This document shows, piece after piece, positions 1 through 6,065 of a stretch of DNA of 8,336 nucleotides. The notes under the pieces are model-generated. The model worked only from the letters and a program-made list of their open reading frames with translations. It was not told the origin of the DNA and searched no databases. Source of the DNA: an uncultured Massilia sp. (GTDB taxonomy: Bacteria; Pseudomonadota; Gammaproteobacteria; Burkholderiales; Burkholderiaceae); assembly GCA_946886065.1 (NCBI GenBank), contig CAMPHU010000201.1, forward strand, positions 1 to 8,336. Reading direction: 5' to 3'. Position numbers and translations under genes: made by a program. Each line of letters starts with the position of its first letter. Positions within the stretch are counted from its first letter, which is position 1.

Positions 1-36
1 CAGGCTGAAGGTAGTCAGGATGCTGGTCGTTTTCAT
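1..36 (-). CDS. Start of an unidentified gene, cut off by the window edge
   Basis: An ATG at 36-34 opens a frame that stays open to the window edge, giving 12 residues (MKTTSILTTFSL). A GAGGA ribosome binding site (42-46) overlaps the fdhC stop codon and sits 5 nt from this ATG, so the gene begins only 8 nt after fdhC and is probably the next cistron of the formate dehydrogenase operon. The Lys followed by hydroxylated and hydrophobic residues could be the start of a signal peptide, but 12 residues are too few to name a family. Confidence 0.55.
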   Translation of the reverse strand, partial: MKTTSILTTFSL

Positions 37-44
37 GGCTGTCC

Positions 45-1115
45 TCAATGCGCCGGGCCCGGGCGCGGCGGTGGCACCGGTCCGGTCGCCCGGCTCGCCC
101 CGGACACCGTGCCGTTCTTCACCTGCTCGTACCACAGCGCGTGGTGGGCGCGCGCCCACTCTTCGTCCACGGTGCCGTAGCGCATGGCCTCGTAGGCGCC
201 CGGCGTGCCCCAGGTGCCGATGTAGATGTGGCCCATGGCCGCCGCGATGTACAGGGCCGAGCCGCCGATGTGCAGGTAGTTTGCGACCTGCATGACGTAG
301 CGGGTCTGGCCGAAGGTCACGAAGTCGAGGATCAGGCCGGTGATCGACATGACCAGGCCGAGCAGGGTCACGCCCAGCCAGAACCAGGTCTTCTCGCCGG
401 CGTTGAAGAAGCCGGCCGGCACGTGCTTGTGCGAGACCAGCCCCCCGCCCTGCTTCACCCACTGCCAGTCGTTGCGGTTGTAAACATTGCGGCGCACGAA
501 GGTAAAGAACATCAGGATCGAGCACAGGATGAACAGCGGGCCGACGAAGTTGTGCAGGTATTTCGAGATGATGGCGACCCAGGAGAACAGGGTGTGCCCC
601 ATCCACGGCAGCATGATCTTCTTGCCGAACATGATGATGATGCCGGTGATGGCCAGTGCGATGAAGCTGAAGGCGGTGGCCCAGTGCACCTGGCGCTCCC
701 AGCGGGTGAAGCGCTGGATGCTGCGCCCCGAACGCGGCTCCTCGCGCATCGGGCCGACCGTCTGGTAGAAGATGAAGATCAGCAGCGGCACCACCAGCAG
801 GATGATGCCGGCAATGGTGGCGAGCGGCCCGTTGCGCAGGTGGCGCCAGGTATTGCCGCCGCGCTGGACGATGACGTTCGCTTCGTTGTCGCCGTACTGG
901 CCCAGGAAGTGGCGGTCCAGGTGCACGCGGCCGGAGGCGGCCTGGTTCAGGCCCGGCTCGGGGACGCGCGAGTCGCCCTCGATCTGGAGCATGGTCTGCT
1001 CTTCCGCGTAGGCGGGTTCGGCGCGCTCGTTGGGCACGCCGGCCCAGCTCGACGGCAGCACCAGCGCGGCCAGCAGGACCAGCATGGCGCGCAACAGCAT
1101 CAGGTTCGCTCGCAT
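45..1115 (-). CDS. fdhC: Formate dehydrogenase gamma subunit, cytochrome b556
   Basis: This is the membrane anchor and quinone-reducing subunit of a respiratory formate dehydrogenase (FdnI/FdoI-like family). It would take electrons from the iron-sulfur subunit through two b hemes to quinone. The 356 residues start with a probable signal peptide (1-25, ending SWA). A polar periplasmic segment of about 70 residues and a first membrane helix (about 96-118) follow, then the four-helix core at about 145-164, 185-207, 244-266 and 281-300. His144, His188, His282 and His296 are placed like the heme ligands of FdnI. The protein is much longer than E. coli FdnI (about 217 residues) because of the N-terminal extension and a Pro-rich tail (about 345-356). 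GAGGAG at 1122-1127, 6 nt from the ATG, supports the start. It lies 13 nt after the lipoprotein gene. The assignment is firm; the exact heme ligands are inferred by analogy. Confidence 0.93.
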   Translation of the reverse strand: MRANLMLLRAMLVLLAALVLPSSWAGVPNERAEPAYAEEQTMLQIEGDSRVPEPGLNQAASGRVHLDRHFLGQYGDNEANVIVQRGGNTWRHLRNGPLATIAGIILLVVPLLIFIFYQTVGPMREEPRSGRSIQRFTRWERQVHWATAFSFIALAITGIIIMFGKKIMLPWMGHTLFSWVAIISKYLHNFVGPLFILCSILMFFTFVRRNVYNRNDWQWVKQGGGLVSHKHVPAGFFNAGEKTWFWLGVTLLGLVMSITGLILDFVTFGQTRYVMQVANYLHIGGSALYIAAAMGHIYIGTWGTPGAYEAMRYGTVDEEWARAHHALWYEQVKNGTVSGASRATGPVPPPRPGPAH

Positions 1116-1128
1116 GAATGGCTCCTCG

Positions 1129-1347
1129 TCAGGGGTTGGCCCGGTTGTACTCGTTCTGCTTCATGTTGCGGTTTTCCATCGCCGCCCACCATGCCAGCCG
1201 GTCGTTGTGGAAGCGCGTCTGGTAGGGGCGCGGATCTTCCTTGCCGGCGTATTCGCCATCGATCCAGGCGGGGTGCTGGTCGGCTTCGAGGCAGCCGGCC
1301 AGCAGCAGCGGCAGCGCGGCGGCGGCAATCAGCTTGAGTGCTTTCAT
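1129..1347 (-). CDS. Small predicted lipoprotein encoded between fdhB and fdhC
   Basis: This 72-residue protein has a Lys-containing n-region, a hydrophobic stretch (about 6-17) and a lipobox LLAGC with Cys19, so it should be a lipoprotein of about 54 mature residues. The mature part is polar and aromatic-rich (WIDGEY, RPYQTRF, LAWWAAMENRN) with no further cysteine, so no metal or disulfide site is visible. Its ATG overlaps the fdhB stop codon in ATGA (1347-1344), and its ribosome binding site GGGAGG (1356-1361) lies inside the end of fdhB, pointing to coupled translation. I do not recognise the family. The position between the electron-transfer and membrane subunits suggests a structural or assembly partner of the formate dehydrogenase on the periplasmic face, but that is inference. 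Confidence 0.85.
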   Translation of the reverse strand: MKALKLIAAAALPLLLAGCLEADQHPAWIDGEYAGKEDPRPYQTRFHNDRLAWWAAMENRNMKQNEYNRANP

Positions 1348-2027
1348 GTCGGGAACCTCCCGCCGCCGTTCTGGAAATCGTTGCGCAACTGGTTCTCGCG
1401 CGGCAGGTCACCCTTGGCCTTGATCTCGCCGCCGCGCTTGGGCCGGCCGTAGGCGATCTTCCAGCCCCACAGCTCGGGACCGTAGCCGCGGGTCTCGACG
1501 CGCTGGCGGTAGATGTCGGCGACGATGTTGGCCTCGCCGGCCAGCAAGGCCTTGGTGCCGCACTGCTCGGCGCAGGCCGGCAGCTTGCCTTCGGCGATGC
1601 GGTTGCGGCCGTACTTCTTGAATTCCGCTTCCGAAGTGTCCGGTTCCGGGCCGCCGGCGCAGAAGGTGCATTTGTCCATCTTGCCGCGGTGGTTGAACAG
1701 GCCGGTCTCGGGGAACTGCGGCGCCCCGAACGGGCAGGCGTAGAAGCAGTAGCCGCAGCCGATGCACTGGTCCTTGCTGTGCAGGACGATGCCGTCCTCG
1801 GTGTGGTAGATGCAATTGGTCGGGCACACCGCCAGGCAGGGCGCGTCGGTGCAGTGCATGCAGGCCACCGACATCGAGCGCTCGCCGGGGATGCCGTCGT
1901 TGATCGTCACGACGCGGCGGCGGTTGACGCCCCAGGCGAGCTCGTGCTCGTTCTTGCAGGCGGTCACGCAACCGTTGCAGTCGATGCAGCGCTCGGTGTC
2001 GCAGATGAACTTCATCCTCGCAGCCAT
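1344..2027 (-). CDS. fdhB: Formate dehydrogenase beta subunit, four [4Fe-4S] clusters (FDH3-type)
   Basis: This is the ferredoxin-like electron-transfer subunit linking the catalytic subunit to cytochrome b. The 227 residues carry sixteen cysteines in four groups: Cys14/17/20/24, Cys56/59/64/68, Cys88/91/94/98 and Cys120/123/152/156, enough for four [4Fe-4S] clusters in the usual cross-paired arrangement. Cys9 and Cys72 are extra. It lacks its own signal peptide, as expected for export on the Tat signal of FdhA. It also lacks the C-terminal membrane helix of E. coli FdnH (about 294 residues), and its tail is polar, ending in GGGRFPT. This matches the shorter beta subunits annotated as FDH3 beta (fdh3B). 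GAGGAG at 2034-2039, 6 nt from the ATG, supports the start. It begins 27 nt after fdhA, and its stop overlaps the lipoprotein start. Confidence 0.94.
   Translation of the reverse strand: MAARMKFICDTERCIDCNGCVTACKNEHELAWGVNRRRVVTINDGIPGERSMSVACMHCTDAPCLAVCPTNCIYHTEDGIVLHSKDQCIGCGYCFYACPFGAPQFPETGLFNHRGKMDKCTFCAGGPEPDTSEAEFKKYGRNRIAEGKLPACAEQCGTKALLAGEANIVADIYRQRVETRGYGPELWGWKIAYGRPKRGGEIKAKGDLPRENQLRNDFQNGGGRFPT
1350..1362 (-). promoter_or_regulatory. Possible hairpin over the lipoprotein ribosome binding site
   Basis: On the minus strand the end of fdhB reads CGGGA-GGT-TCCCG, a perfect 5-bp stem with a 3-nt loop. Most of the GGGAGG ribosome binding site of the lipoprotein gene is within it, with the ATG 2 nt after the hairpin. 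Ribosomes finishing fdhB would open it, so lipoprotein translation could be coupled to fdhB. The stem is short and also codes for Gly-Arg-Phe-Pro, so it may be chance. Confidence 0.3.
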
Positions 2028-2054
2028 CTCAGTCTCCTCTGCTGTTCAGTGGCG

Positions 2055-4877
2055 TCAGGCCCGCACCACGCGGCACAGCGACACTTTGGTTTCCTGCATC
2101 ATCGTCACGGCGTCGTAGCCATAGGTCCAGGCCGTGTTGCAGGCCTCGCCGCGCACGGTCGGTGCCCCGCCCTCGGGGTAGTGGCGCTCCAGGTCCTCGC
2201 CCATCCACCAGCCGCCGAAGTGGAAGGGCATCCACACCAGCCCCACGGGGACGCGCTCGGTGACCATGGCCATCATCTTGAGGCGGGCGCCGTTCGGGCT
2301 CTCGACCCAGACGTACTCGCCCACCCGGGCGCCGATCTGCTGGGCGTCGCGCGGGTTGATCTCGACGAACATGTTCTGCTGCAGCTCGGCCAGCCAGGGA
2401 TTGGAACGGGTCTCTTCGCCCCCGCCTTCGTACTCGACCAGGCGCCCGGAGGTCATGATCAGCGGGAAGTCCTTGGAGAAGTCGACCGCCTGCACCGACT
2501 TGTACAGGGTCGGCAGGCGCCAGAAGGCGGCCTTGTCGTCGTAGGTCGGGTACTTGGCGACCAGGTCGCGGCGCGGCGAGGCCAGCGGTTCACGGTGCAC
2601 CGGCACCGGGTCCGGGAAGTTCCAGACGTTGGCCCGCGCCCGCGCATTGCCCCAGGGCGCGCAGCCGTGGGCGATGACGACGCGGATGATGCCGCCCGAG
2701 TTGTCGGTCTTCCAGTTCTTGCCCTCGGCCATCGCCTGCTCGGCCGGGGTGAGCTCGCTCCACCAGCCCAGCTTCTTGAGGAACACGTGGTCGAACTCGG
2801 GGTAGCCGACGTCCAGCTGGCTGTCCTTGTTGGTGGAGCCGTCGGCCGCCAGCAGGCTCTCGCCGTTGTGCTCCACGCCCCAGTTGGCGCGGAAGGGCAT
2901 GCCGCCCTCGGCCACCGGCTTGCTGATGTCGTACAGGATGGGCGTGCCCGGGTGCTTCATCTCCGGCGTGCCCCAGCACGGCCACGGCAAGCCGTAGTAG
3001 TCGCCCTTGCAGGGACCGGAGTCGGCCCGCATCGTGGTCGGGTTGAAGGTGTGCTTGTTCTCCATGTGGAGCTTGAGGCGCTCCGGCGAGCAGCCGGTGT
3101 AGCCGATCGTCCAACAGGAGCGGTTGATCTCGCGCAGGATGTCCTCGATGACCGGCTCGTTGTGCTCCACCTTGATGTTCTTGCACAGCTCGTTGTGAAA
3201 GCCGAGCTTGCGCGCGAACAAGTACATGATCTCGTGGTCGGTCTTGCACTCGAACAAGGGCATGATGACCCGCTCGCGCCATTGGAGGGAGCGGTTGGAG
3301 GCGGTGCAGGAACCCTGGGTCTCGAACTGGGAGGCGGCCGGCAGCAGGTAGACGCCGTCGGTGCGTCCGTGCATGGACGCCGTCATGCTGGGGTAAGGAT
3401 CGATCACCACCAGCATGTCGAGCTTCTGCATGGCCGCCTTCATGTCCGGCAGGCGGGTCTGGCTGTTGGGCGCGTGGCCCCAGTAGAACACGGCGCGCAG
3501 GTTGCTCGGCTGGTCGACGAACTTGTTCTGCTCGTTCACCGCGTCGAACCAGCGCGACACCGTGATGCCGGGCTTTTCCATCAGCTCCTTGGACGCGAAA
3601 CGGGACAGTATCCAGTTGTAGTCCACGCCCCAGACATTGGCGAAGTGCTTCCAGGAGCCTTCCGCCAGGCCGTAGTAGCCCGGCAGCGACTCGCCGTTGG
3701 GGCCGACGTCGGTGGCGCCCTGCACGTTGTCGTGGCCGCGGTAGATGTTGGCGCCGCCGCCCGGCACGCCGATGTTGCCCAGCGCCAACTGCAGGATGCA
3801 GAGCGCGCGCACGTTGGCGGTACCGACGTGGTGCTGGGTAATGCCCATGCACCATACCACCGAGGACGGCCGGTTGGTGGCCAGCATCTCGGCCGCCATG
3901 CGCACCGCCGATTCCGGCACGCCGGTGACGTCCGACACCTTGTCCGGGGTCCACTTGGCGACTTCCTTGCGCACGTCCTCCATGCCGTAGGTGCGCTGGT
4001 TGATGTAGTTCTTGTCTTCCCAGCCGTTCTGGAAGATATGCCACAGCATGCCCCACACCAGCGGAATGTCGGTGCCCGGGCGCACGCGCACGTAATGGTG
4101 GGCGAAGCGCGCGGTGCGGGTGAAGCGCGGGTCGATCACGATCATCTTCGCGCCCAGCTCCTTGGCGTGCAGGAAGTGCAGCATCGAGATCGGGTGGGCC
4201 TCGGCCGGGTTGGAACCGATGAAGAGCACCGCCTTGCTGTGGTGCAAGTCATTGAAGGAGTTGGTCATCGCGCCGTAGCCGAAGGTCTGGGCCACGCCCG
4301 CGACCGTGGTCGAGTGGCAGATGCGCGCCTGGTGGTCGCAGTTGTTCGAGCCCCACAACGAGACCCATTTGCGCAGCAAATAGGCCTGTTCGTTGTTGTG
4401 CTTGGAGCTGCCGATCACCATCAGGGCGTCGGGGCCGGCGTGCTGGCGCAGCTGCAGCAGCTTGTCGCCGATCTCGTTGATGGCCTGGTCCCAGGAGATG
4501 CGCTGGTACTTGCCGCCCACCAGCTTCATCGGGTAGCGCAGGCGGTGCTCGCCGAAGGCGTGCTCGCGCACCGAGGCGCCCTTGGCGCAGTGGGCGCCCA
4601 TATTGATAGGCGAGTCGAAGGCCGCTTCCTGGCGCACCCAGACGCCGTTGGCGACCACCGCGTCCACCGAGCAGCCGACCGAGCAGTGGCTGCAGATGGT
4701 GCGCTTGATCTCGGTGGGCACCGGCGCGTTCGGCACCGGGTCGGCGGCGTGCGCCGGTTCGATCACGTTCAGCGGCAGGGGCCGGGCCAGCGCGCCGGCG
4801 CCGGCGGCGCCGCCGGCCCCGACCAGGAAACGCCGGCGCTTGAGGGCGCTGTCGTGCGTCGTTTTTACGAGGGACAT
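2055..4877 (-). CDS. fdhA: Formate dehydrogenase alpha subunit, molybdopterin catalytic subunit, Tat-exported
   Basis: This is the catalytic subunit, oxidising formate to CO2 at a bis-MGD molybdenum or tungsten centre in the periplasm. The 940 residues begin with a Tat signal (RRRFLV at 14-19, Gly/Ala-rich core, AHA cleavage motif at 42-44). Cys62, Cys65, Cys69 and Cys97 bind the [4Fe-4S] cluster, with Lys99 placed to relay electrons to the pterin. The metal ligand is Cys187 followed by His188 in ARICHST. Its codon is TGC (4319-4317), where E. coli FdnG has selenocysteine. A pterin-binding GSNPAEAHP segment lies at 221-229, and the C-terminal MGD-binding domain spans about 804-940. An ATG 33 codons further upstream in the same frame was not used because the RBS AGGAGG (4887-4892) and Tat signal fit this ATG. 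It follows the small Tat-signal gene by 22 nt and precedes fdhB by 27 nt. Confidence 0.96.
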   Translation of the reverse strand: MSLVKTTHDSALKRRRFLVGAGGAAGAGALARPLPLNVIEPAHAADPVPNAPVPTEIKRTICSHCSVGCSVDAVVANGVWVRQEAAFDSPINMGAHCAKGASVREHAFGEHRLRYPMKLVGGKYQRISWDQAINEIGDKLLQLRQHAGPDALMVIGSSKHNNEQAYLLRKWVSLWGSNNCDHQARICHSTTVAGVAQTFGYGAMTNSFNDLHHSKAVLFIGSNPAEAHPISMLHFLHAKELGAKMIVIDPRFTRTARFAHHYVRVRPGTDIPLVWGMLWHIFQNGWEDKNYINQRTYGMEDVRKEVAKWTPDKVSDVTGVPESAVRMAAEMLATNRPSSVVWCMGITQHHVGTANVRALCILQLALGNIGVPGGGANIYRGHDNVQGATDVGPNGESLPGYYGLAEGSWKHFANVWGVDYNWILSRFASKELMEKPGITVSRWFDAVNEQNKFVDQPSNLRAVFYWGHAPNSQTRLPDMKAAMQKLDMLVVIDPYPSMTASMHGRTDGVYLLPAASQFETQGSCTASNRSLQWRERVIMPLFECKTDHEIMYLFARKLGFHNELCKNIKVEHNEPVIEDILREINRSCWTIGYTGCSPERLKLHMENKHTFNPTTMRADSGPCKGDYYGLPWPCWGTPEMKHPGTPILYDISKPVAEGGMPFRANWGVEHNGESLLAADGSTNKDSQLDVGYPEFDHVFLKKLGWWSELTPAEQAMAEGKNWKTDNSGGIIRVVIAHGCAPWGNARARANVWNFPDPVPVHREPLASPRRDLVAKYPTYDDKAAFWRLPTLYKSVQAVDFSKDFPLIMTSGRLVEYEGGGEETRSNPWLAELQQNMFVEINPRDAQQIGARVGEYVWVESPNGARLKMMAMVTERVPVGLVWMPFHFGGWWMGEDLERHYPEGGAPTVRGEACNTAWTYGYDAVTMMQETKVSLCRVVRA
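4801..4816. repeat. 16-bp perfect palindrome inside the fdhA Tat-signal coding region
   Basis: CCGGCGGCGCCGCCGG equals its own reverse complement, and a second 12-bp palindrome (GCCGGCGCCGGC, 4794-4805) overlaps its left end. Both fall in the codons for the Gly/Ala core of the FdhA Tat signal, so repeated GGC/GCC codons are the simplest explanation. A strong structure about 60 nt into the coding region could still slow early translation. Confidence 0.45.
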
Positions 4878-4886
4878 GGACTGGCT

Positions 4887-4892
4887 CCTCCT
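4887..4892 (-). promoter_or_regulatory. Ribosome binding site deciding the fdhA start
   Basis: AGGAGG on the minus strand lies 9 nt before the ATG at 4877. It selects this start, which begins MSLVKTT, over the in-frame ATG at 4976. That upstream ATG would lie inside the preceding gene and add 33 unrelated residues before the Tat signal. Confidence 0.75.
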
Positions 4893-4899
4893 GTTGCGC

Positions 4900-5175
4900 T
4901 CACCAATAGGCGGCGGACTGGTAGTAACGGCGGATGTGATCGGTCTCGTGGTAGCCGCGCTTGGCCCCGGGCGCACTGGCGGGCGCGGGAGGCTTGGTCT
5001 CTTCGGCCTGGGTGCTGCCGGTGACCACGGCCAGGGCGCCCAGCGGCGCCGCTTTCAGGAAGCCGCGGCGCGCGGGGTCCGGGGCCTGTTCTTGCCTGGC
5101 AGAGGCCTGCGCAGCGCTAACATCAACGCTGACGGCGGCGGCCTCGACGCGGGCCATGTCGGTGTGTTCAGTCAT
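4900..5175 (-). CDS. Small Tat-signal protein of the formate dehydrogenase region
   Basis: This 91-residue protein has a twin-arginine motif, RRGFLK at 36-41, and a hydrophobic stretch (about 42-55) ending TQAEE. A short Pro/Ala linker leads to an aromatic C-terminus with YHETDHIRRYY and a final AAYW. The pattern matches the small family known as 'formate dehydrogenase region TAT target' (TIGR02811), encoded just before fdhA in many proteobacteria. Its biochemical role is not established; candidate roles are assembly, export or a small subunit. The 35 residues before the Arg pair are unusually long for a Tat signal, but the ribosome binding site points to this ATG, and the next Met (residue 7) has none. 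It overlaps the chaperone gene by 8 nt and precedes fdhA by 22 nt. Confidence 0.88.
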   Translation of the reverse strand: MTEHTDMARVEAAAVSVDVSAAQASARQEQAPDPARRGFLKAAPLGALAVVTGSTQAEETKPPAPASAPGAKRGYHETDHIRRYYQSAAYW

Positions 5176-5848
5176 GGGTCTCCTCCCCGACCACGAATGC
5201 TTCGGCTTCGATCGCCAGGAAAGTCCCGGCCAGCCGCGCAACGAGCCTGTAGTAATTGGCGCCCTCGGCGCCGGCGATGTCGGCCACGGCGCGCTCGTAC
5301 CAGGGCGCGAGGTGGGCCTCGAAAAACCGTTTTTGCTCGGCGATCGGCTGGCGGGCGATGCCCGGGCCGCCGGCGACCAGGACGCGCATGGTCTCGCACA
5401 GCGCCCCCAGGTGATCCTCGAACTCCCCCACCCCGCGCACGCGCGCCAGCTTCAGGCGCGCCAGGTCGGCGCGCAGCTCGGCCAGCGGGGCGTCGTTGAT
5501 GTAGCCGGACAGGTAGCGCGAGCCATAGGGATTGACGGGGGGCGAGCCGATGCTGATGAACAGCTGGCCGAATTCGTCGGCCACCGCCTGCGGGTCCATC
5601 ACGGCGGACGCCAGGGTCAGCTGCTCCCAGGCCTGTTCCAGGGCCAGCTCGCCGCCCTGGGCCAGGATCGGATCGCTCGATGCGAGCGCCTCCAGCAGTT
5701 CGGCGTCCGGCGGAGCCAGCAGCAGCCGCGACAGCAAGGCATACAGGTCGGCGCGCGCCTGGTCCTCTCCACTCAGCGGGGGCGCCAGCGGAGTTGTCAG
5801 CAACTGGCCGGCGGTTCGGTCGAGAGTGGGCGCGCTCGGGGTGGTCAC
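5168..5848 (-). CDS. TorD-like molybdoenzyme chaperone for formate dehydrogenase
   Basis: This 226-residue, mostly helical cytoplasmic protein fits the TorD/DmsD family, which binds Tat signals and matures molybdopterin enzymes before export. Family-like segments are RADLYALLSRLLLAPPDAELL-type helix 1 (about 32-52), EFGQLFI followed by PPVNPYGS and YLSG (92-115), EDHLGALCETM (144-154) and RFFEAHLAPWYERA (174-187). FdhA, encoded two genes downstream, is the obvious client. The GTG at 5848 is chosen because AGGAGA lies 8 nt before it. An in-frame ATG at 5878 has GGAGGA 11 nt upstream, but the extra codons (CTT, CAA, ACA) do not resemble the GC-rich codon use that follows. The family assignment is good; the start is uncertain by 10 codons. 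Confidence 0.87.
   Translation of the reverse strand: MTTPSAPTLDRTAGQLLTTPLAPPLSGEDQARADLYALLSRLLLAPPDAELLEALASSDPILAQGGELALEQAWEQLTLASAVMDPQAVADEFGQLFISIGSPPVNPYGSRYLSGYINDAPLAELRADLARLKLARVRGVGEFEDHLGALCETMRVLVAGGPGIARQPIAEQKRFFEAHLAPWYERAVADIAGAEGANYYRLVARLAGTFLAIEAEAFVVGEETHD
5180..5188 (-). promoter_or_regulatory. Ribosome binding site of the small Tat-signal gene
   Basis: GGGGAGGAG on the minus strand ends 4 nt before the ATG at 5175 and lies within the end of the chaperone coding region. It fixes the start and so confirms the long n-region before the twin arginines. The 8-nt gene overlap plus this internal site suggests translational coupling with the chaperone gene. Confidence 0.7.
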
Positions 5849-5924
5849 TGTGAAGCTCTCCTGTTGGCAAAGGTTCATGAGAAGTGTATTCCTCCCGTGC
5901 AGGACAGCGCGCACGCTTGCTTCT
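5849..5924 (-). other. 76-nt gap between the bd oxidase and formate dehydrogenase genes
   Basis: This is the longest stretch outside the called genes. It contains the ribosome binding site of the chaperone gene. A TACACT hexamer (5883-5888 on the minus strand) loosely resembles a -10 box, but no matching -35 box is seen. AGCG-TGCG-CGCT (5908-5919) could form a 4-bp stem but has no following T-run, so it is not a convincing terminator. No FNR-type TTGAT-N4-ATCAA box is visible. Read-through from the oxidase genes is therefore plausible but unproven. Confidence 0.5.
5857..5862 (-). promoter_or_regulatory. Ribosome binding site favouring a GTG start for the TorD-like gene
   Basis: AGGAGA on the minus strand is 8 nt from the GTG at 5848-5846. 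It would lie inside the coding region if translation began at the ATG at 5878, so it is the main argument for the shorter protein. Confidence 0.55.
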
Positions 5925-6065
5925 TCAGCGCATTCCCGCCGCCCGCATGATCATCCGCAGCACAAAAGCGACCAGCGCCAGGGTGGCGACGCCGCCCAGC
6001 CAGAGGGCCGCCATCCAGGCGAAGCGGCGCGCCCACTCGCGCCGGCCGGGCTTGTTCGCCTCCAT
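5925..6065 (-). CDS. DUF2474-type small membrane protein, bd oxidase accessory subunit candidate
   Basis: This 46-residue protein has a basic N-terminus (KPGRREWARR), one membrane helix (about 16-38) and a C-terminal end LRMIMRAAGMR. The Trp-Arg-Arg-Phe-x-Trp opening, LWLGGV and the Arg-x-x-Met-x-AAG end fit the DUF2474 family, found directly after cydB in CIO-type oxidase operons. By analogy with E. coli CydX it may stabilise the oxidase, but that role is inferred. Its ATG overlaps the cydB stop as TGATG (6067-6063). There is no strong ribosome binding site, only GGGG 8 nt before the ATG, so translation probably depends on coupling to cydB. At this length it is easily missed by gene callers. 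Confidence 0.82.
   Translation of the reverse strand: MEANKPGRREWARRFAWMAALWLGGVATLALVAFVLRMIMRAAGMR

Noticed and set aside
48..1337. A 429-codon open frame on the plus strand opposite fdhC and the lipoprotein gene
   Set aside because: It is Ala/Arg/His/Asp-rich with no motif, and the opposite strand has a complete cytochrome b with helices, heme ligands and a ribosome binding site.
2590..4056. A 488-codon minus-strand frame inside fdhA in another reading phase
   Set aside because: It is Arg/His/Gly/Pro-rich with no motif, while the fdhA frame through the same region encodes a continuous molybdopterin oxidoreductase.
4878..4976. An fdhA start at the upstream ATG at 4976, giving 973 residues
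   Set aside because: It would overlap most of the C-terminal half of the small Tat-signal gene and place 33 unrelated residues before the Tat signal. The ATG at 4877 has its own AGGAGG site.
1338..5024. A 1228-codon open frame on the plus strand, antisense to fdhA and fdhB
   Set aside because: It mirrors well-supported genes on the opposite strand. Its product is a low-complexity Ala/Val/His/Arg/Gly-rich sequence with no recognisable domain, which is typical of the complement of GC-biased codons.
5883..5888. TACACT as a -10 promoter element for the formate dehydrogenase operon
   Set aside because: It matches only four of six consensus positions and has no recognisable -35 box at 16-18 nt upstream.
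5908..5919. Short inverted repeat after the DUF2474-type gene as a possible terminator
   Set aside because: The stem is only 4 bp and is not followed by a run of T on the minus strand, so it does not meet the pattern of an intrinsic terminator.
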